Positions 6,840-9,163 of a stretch of 9,163 bases of DNA are shown here, piece after piece (positions within the stretch are counted from its first letter, which is position 1; each line of letters starts with the position of its first letter). The stretch is from SFEL01 sp964392455 (GTDB taxonomy: Bacteria; Bacillota; Clostridia; Christensenellales; CAG-138). The stretch covers positions 1 to 9,163 of the forward strand of contig CAYMPG010000043.1 of NCBI GenBank assembly GCA_964392455.1, read 5' to 3'. The notes under the pieces were generated by a model. It saw only the letters and a program-made list of their open reading frames with translations, was not told the origin of the DNA and made no database searches. Position numbers and translations under genes: made by a program.

Positions 6840-7255
6840 ATGCTTTCCTCCCTCTCAATGCTCAGCATCAGCTCTGCTGCCCTTGCAATGTATTCATTCA
6901 GTGTAAGCTCCTCCATTCCCGCCATCACAATATTGCAGCGGTTCATGGGAATAAGTATCTTCCTTGCGCTGCTTGAGGCCACTGAGTACGCCATGCGTGG
7001 CGTTACCTCACCCAATAGGGAATTGGCGGCAATTATGCCAACAGGCCCCGTTATCACGTCCGCCATGGCGGCATTTACCGCCACAGGGTTTTCCCCGGTG
7101 GCTCCCCGGTGGGCCCCTGCCCTTATCATGGCCTCTGTGGCAGAGCTGTTTGTGCCTACGGCTGTAATATCCCCCTTAAAGCCCCCCTTTATGAGCAGCT
7201 CTATTATTCCCCGGCCTATGCGGCCTCCCTGTCCGTCTATCACCAGTATTTTCAT
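6836..7255 (-). CDS. DUF3842 family protein, function unknown
   Basis: 139 residues, ATG 7255, with AAAGGA about ten bases upstream. It begins MKILVIDGQGGRIGRGIIE: a beta strand then a GxGGxIG loop (Gly8, Gly10, Gly11, Gly14), as in a Rossmann-type nucleotide-binding fold. Further conserved-looking blocks are AVGTNSSAT (32-40), GATGENPVAVN (51-61), the ITGPVGIIAANSLLGE stretch (68-83) and KILIPMNRCNI (99-109). These match my recollection of DUF3842, a small Firmicute family of unknown role. It is too short for a full dehydrogenase, has no membrane segment and only one cysteine (107). It is the first gene of a transcript and is translationally coupled to galM through a 4-base overlap, which suggests a sugar-related role but does not show one. 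Nucleotide or dinucleotide binding is an inference from the glycine loop. Confidence 0.85.
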   Translation of the reverse strand: MKILVIDGQGGRIGRGIIELLIKGGFKGDITAVGTNSSATEAMIRAGAHRGATGENPVAVNAAMADVITGPVGIIAANSLLGEVTPRMAYSVASSSARKILIPMNRCNIVMAGMEELTLNEYIARAAELMLSIEREESI

Positions 7256-7263
7256 TTGTATTG

Positions 7264-7284
7264 CGTCCTTTTTTCGTCCTTTTT
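7264..7284 (-). repeat. Tandem purine-rich (ribosome-site-like) repeat in the DUF3842 leader
   Basis: On the plus strand CGTCC followed by T6 (7264-7274) is directly repeated as CGTCC plus T5 (7275-7284). On the minus strand this gives two consecutive A5-6GGACG units just before ATG 7255. The nearer unit supplies the ribosome site; the farther one is too distant to do so and may be a duplication or a ribosome standby site. Confidence 0.6.
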
Positions 7285-7307
7285 CAGATGTGTGCCGTTA
7301 TTTATGA

Positions 7308-7336
7308 ATTTTACAATACACCATGGGCTTTTGCAA
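7308..7336 (-). promoter_or_regulatory. Promoter for DUF3842-galM, sharing its -35 with the divergent Nudix promoter
   Basis: On the minus strand TTGCAA (7336-7331) is followed after 17 bases by TAAAAT (7313-7308). The predicted start near 7301 gives a leader of about 45 bases. TTGCAA is its own reverse complement and is also the -35 of the rightward promoter, so the two -35 elements occupy the same six base pairs. Confidence 0.65.
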
Positions 7337-7358
7337 GCTAAGGGGTATGTGCTATAAT
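7331..7358 (+). promoter_or_regulatory. Promoter for the Nudix-HAD transcript
   Basis: TTGCAA (7331-7336), a 16-base spacer, and a perfect TATAAT (7353-7358) preceded by TGC (7350-7352), an extended -10. Transcription should start near 7365, leaving a leader of under 30 bases before ATG 7393. This is one of the two best promoters in the window; the other precedes nfnA. Confidence 0.8.
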
Positions 7359-7392
7359 TAAATGGATGAAATAGAATTTCCGGAGGACAGCC

Positions 7393-7956
7393 ATGAAAGA
7401 TCAGCGGCTCACCGAGCAGACCCTATCCTCTACCAAGGTCTATTCCGGGCCTGTATTCGACGTTTACAGTGACACCGTGCAGCTTTTTAACGGGGCTGAG
7501 GCCCGCAGGGATTACCTGCTGCACAGGGGTGCAGTGGCAGTGCTGCCCCTTGATGAGGACGGCCGGGTAATAATGGAGCGACAGTTCCGCTATCCCCATC
7601 ACCGGGTGCTTTATGAAATTCCCGCCGGCAAGCTGGAAGCCTTCGATTCTGACCCTCTGGATGCAGCCCGCCGCGAGCTGCTGGAGGAGACCGGCGTCAC
7701 CGCCCGGCAGATAATTCCCCTGGGCGTATACATTCCCTCCCCCGCCATACTCTCGGAAAAAATACACGTATACCTTGCCCGCGGCCTGTCCTACGGGGAG
7801 ACCTGCCCGGATGAGGATGAATTCCTTGAGGTGGAGCGCATACCGCTGGATACCCTTACCGATATGATACTGCAAAACCAGATTTCAGACGGCAAGACGG
7901 TTTTTGCCATTCTCAAGGCAAAGCTGCTGCTGGAAAGGGGCGCCCTGGATGAATAA
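7393..7956 (+). CDS. Nudix hydrolase, ADP-ribose pyrophosphatase type
   Basis: 187 residues, ATG 7393 with GGAGG six bases upstream. ADP-ribose pyrophosphatases split ADP-ribose (and related nucleotide sugars) into AMP and ribose 5-phosphate in the cytoplasm, using Mg2+ held by the Nudix box. The box starts at Gly79 (PAGKLEAFDSDP) and ends with RRELLEETGV (93-102); the metal-binding core Arg94, Glu95, Glu98 and Glu99 is intact. The front half is one residue longer than the canonical G-x5-E-x7-REUxEExGU and lacks the usual Glu there (Asp85 or Asp87 may stand in). QFRYPHH (64-70) with an IPAGK lead-in, and Pro115/Pro117 about 13-15 residues after the box, are typical of the ADP-ribose branch. 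First gene of its transcript; its 3' end overlaps the HAD start by eight bases. Substrate is inferred from family resemblance only. Confidence 0.92.
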   Translation: MKDQRLTEQTLSSTKVYSGPVFDVYSDTVQLFNGAEARRDYLLHRGAVAVLPLDEDGRVIMERQFRYPHHRVLYEIPAGKLEAFDSDPLDAARRELLEETGVTARQIIPLGVYIPSPAILSEKIHVYLARGLSYGETCPDEDEFLEVERIPLDTLTDMILQNQISDGKTVFAILKAKLLLERGALDE

Positions 7957-8608
7957 GGCCCTCCGCTATGGCACCGTGCTTTTTGACCTTGACGGCACCC
8001 TTACAGACCCTGCCCTCGGCATAACCTCCGCCGCCCAGTATGCCCTAAGAAAAATGGGCATCGCTGTGGAGGATATCACCACGCTGAACTGGCTCATCGG
8101 CCCGCCCCTTATCCCTTCCTTTAAGGAGGGCTTCGGCATGGATGATGCACAGGCCGTGGAGGCCCTTGGGTATTACAGGGAGTATTTCTCGGTTACCGGC
8201 ATATACCAAAACGAAATATACCCCGGCATAGCAGAGCTCCTTCATGACCTGCACTCTGCCAGCCGCCGCATTATCCTTGCCACCTCAAAGCCCGAGGGCT
8301 TTGCTGAGACCATACTCAGGCACTTTGATATTTACCGCTACTTTCACCTTGTGGCGGGCAATACCTTTGATGAGGCCCGCCCCACCAAGGAGGATGTTAT
8401 AAGCTACATTCTCTCCTGCTGCCCGGATATCTCTCCCGACAATACCGTCATGGTGGGAGATCGTAAATACGATGTGCAGGGGGCTGCCCGCTTTGGCCTT
8501 GGCTGTATAGGAGTATCCTTCGGCTATGGCAGCAGGGAGGAGCTGGAGGCGGCAGGGGCCGCCCTCATAGCAGGCTCTGTGCAGGAGCTGCGGGATATGC
8601 TTCTTTGA
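7949..8608 (+). CDS. HAD superfamily phosphatase, 5'-nucleotidase / phosphoglycolate phosphatase-like
   Basis: 219 residues from ATG 7949. All four HAD motifs are visible: I, FDLDGTLTD with nucleophile Asp13 and acid-base Asp15; II, LATSK with Thr112 or Ser113; III, Lys147 in RPTKEDV; IV, VGDRKYD with Asp171 and Asp175. A helical C1 cap fills about residues 20-95. The blocks GITSAAQYALRKMGI, IGPPLIPSF and ATSKPEGFAETIL resemble the HAD 5'-nucleotidase-like branch near Gph, which removes phosphate from nucleoside monophosphates or small phosphometabolites; the substrate cannot be read from sequence. The frame extends to a TTG at 7904, but ATG 7949 gives the family N-terminus (MNKALRYGTVLFDLDGT) and has AAAGGGG eight bases upstream. 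It overlaps the Nudix stop by eight bases, implying coupled translation. Confidence 0.93.
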   Translation: MNKALRYGTVLFDLDGTLTDPALGITSAAQYALRKMGIAVEDITTLNWLIGPPLIPSFKEGFGMDDAQAVEALGYYREYFSVTGIYQNEIYPGIAELLHDLHSASRRIILATSKPEGFAETILRHFDIYRYFHLVAGNTFDEARPTKEDVISYILSCCPDISPDNTVMVGDRKYDVQGAARFGLGCIGVSFGYGSREELEAAGAALIAGSVQELRDMLL

Positions 8609-8654
8609 TTACCTATATAATTAACTTAAATAATTTATTATTCAGGAGGATACT

Positions 8655-9163
8655 ATGTCCAAGGTCTATTTTACCGATATGAGCACCACCTTTTCCGAAA
8701 ACCTTCTGCAAAAGTTCCGCCGCCTTATAGATAAGGCCGGCCTGGGCGAGATTGATTTCGATCATAAGTTCGTAGCCATCAAGATTCACTTTGGCGAATA
8801 TGGCAACCTTGCATACCTTCGTCCCCAGTACGCAAAGGTGCTGGCAGATTACATCCGGGAGCGGGGCGGCCTGCCCTTCCTTACGGATTGCAATACCCTC
8901 TATGTGGGCAGCCGCAAGCACGCCCTCGAGCACATTGAAACTGCCTACATGAACGGCTACACCCCCTATGCCACCGGCTGCCAGATAATAATAGCCGATG
9001 GCCTTAAGGGCACAGATGAGGCCCTCATCCCCATTGACGGCCAGGTTGTCTCCCAGGCTAAGATAGGCCGTGCCATAGCGGATGCGGACATAGTCATCAG
9101 CCTCAATCACTTTAAGGGCCATGAGGAAGCAGGCTTTGGCGGTGCGCTGAAGAATCTGGGCAT
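8655..9163 (+). CDS. DUF362 domain protein, 3' end beyond the window
   Basis: Partial gene: ATG 8655 with AGGAGGA four bases upstream, open to the window end (169 complete codons). The visible part carries DUF362 landmarks: MSKVYFTDM at the start, AIKIHFGEYGN (41-51), LRPQYAKVLADYI (55-67), PFLTDCNTLY (74-83) and HFKGHEEAGFGGALKNLG (152-169). Full-length relatives of this type are usually about twice this size and many carry C-terminal 4Fe-4S ferredoxin motifs; that part is not visible here. Function is unknown; a redox or cofactor role is often suspected because of those clusters. It follows the HAD gene by 46 AT-rich bases. No terminator intervenes, so it may be the third gene of the Nudix transcript. 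A TATAAT at 8616-8621 could be its own -10, but I find no good -35 for it. Confidence 0.9.
   Translation, partial: MSKVYFTDMSTTFSENLLQKFRRLIDKAGLGEIDFDHKFVAIKIHFGEYGNLAYLRPQYAKVLADYIRERGGLPFLTDCNTLYVGSRKHALEHIETAYMNGYTPYATGCQIIIADGLKGTDEALIPIDGQVVSQAKIGRAIADADIVISLNHFKGHEEAGFGGALKNLG

Noticed and set aside
8616..8621. TATAAT as a promoter for the DUF362 gene
   Set aside because: No acceptable -35 is found 15-18 bases upstream and there is no TGn extension; the AT-rich gap makes a chance match likely.
8613..9122. 169-residue minus-strand frame opposite the DUF362 gene
   Set aside because: The plus strand has a strong ribosome site and clear DUF362 motifs; the minus frame is a codon-bias shadow.
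1..9163. A novel defence, secretion or biosynthetic system
   Set aside because: Every sizeable gene belongs to a recognisable housekeeping or DUF family and no cluster shows the hallmarks of an accessory island; only local arrangements are unusual.

Overview
The window looks like ordinary chromosome from an anaerobic Firmicute of the class Clostridia, probably gut-associated. The evidence is the NfnAB electron-bifurcating transhydrogenase pair, DUF3842 and DUF362 proteins, a clostridial-type class B penicillin-binding protein with an LCP protein, strong AGGAGG-type ribosome binding sites and moderately GC-rich coding sequence that uses many ATA isoleucine codons. Codon use looks uniform, with no sign of recent transfer. 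I see no tRNA, rRNA, CRISPR array, insertion sequence or phage gene.

Layout: (1) Bases 1-2546 hold two convergent cell-envelope genes, the 3' part of a class B penicillin-binding protein (+) and an LytR-CpsA-Psr (LCP) ligase (-), separated by a GC-rich hairpin. (2) Bases 2547-2735 are a divergent intergenic region with an extended -10 promoter for a small DUF308/HdeD-like six-helix membrane protein (2736-3269, +). (3) Bases 3270-3468 are a convergent gap with two bidirectional rho-independent terminators inside an 11-bp inverted repeat. (4) Bases 3469-5714 (-) are nfnA-nfnB, coupled by a stop/start overlap and driven by a near-consensus promoter (TTGACA-17-TATATT). (5) Bases 5790-7255 (-) are a DUF3842 gene and galM (aldose 1-epimerase), again coupled by an ATGA overlap. 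(6) Bases 7256-7392 hold two back-to-back promoters that share one palindromic TTGCAA as the -35 of both. (7) Bases 7393-9163 (+) hold a Nudix hydrolase of the ADP-ribose pyrophosphatase type, an overlapping HAD 5'-nucleotidase-like phosphatase, and the 5' part of a DUF362 protein cut by the window edge.

The genes work as small housekeeping modules: wall synthesis and wall-polymer attachment (PBP, LCP); NADPH supply from NADH and reduced ferredoxin (NfnAB); sugar anomer interconversion plus an unknown coupled protein (galM, DUF3842); and nucleotide clean-up (Nudix, HAD). I found no convincing new multi-gene system. The most useful leads are the shared -35 divergent promoter, the coupling of an uncharacterised DUF3842 protein to galM, and the Nudix-HAD overlap.
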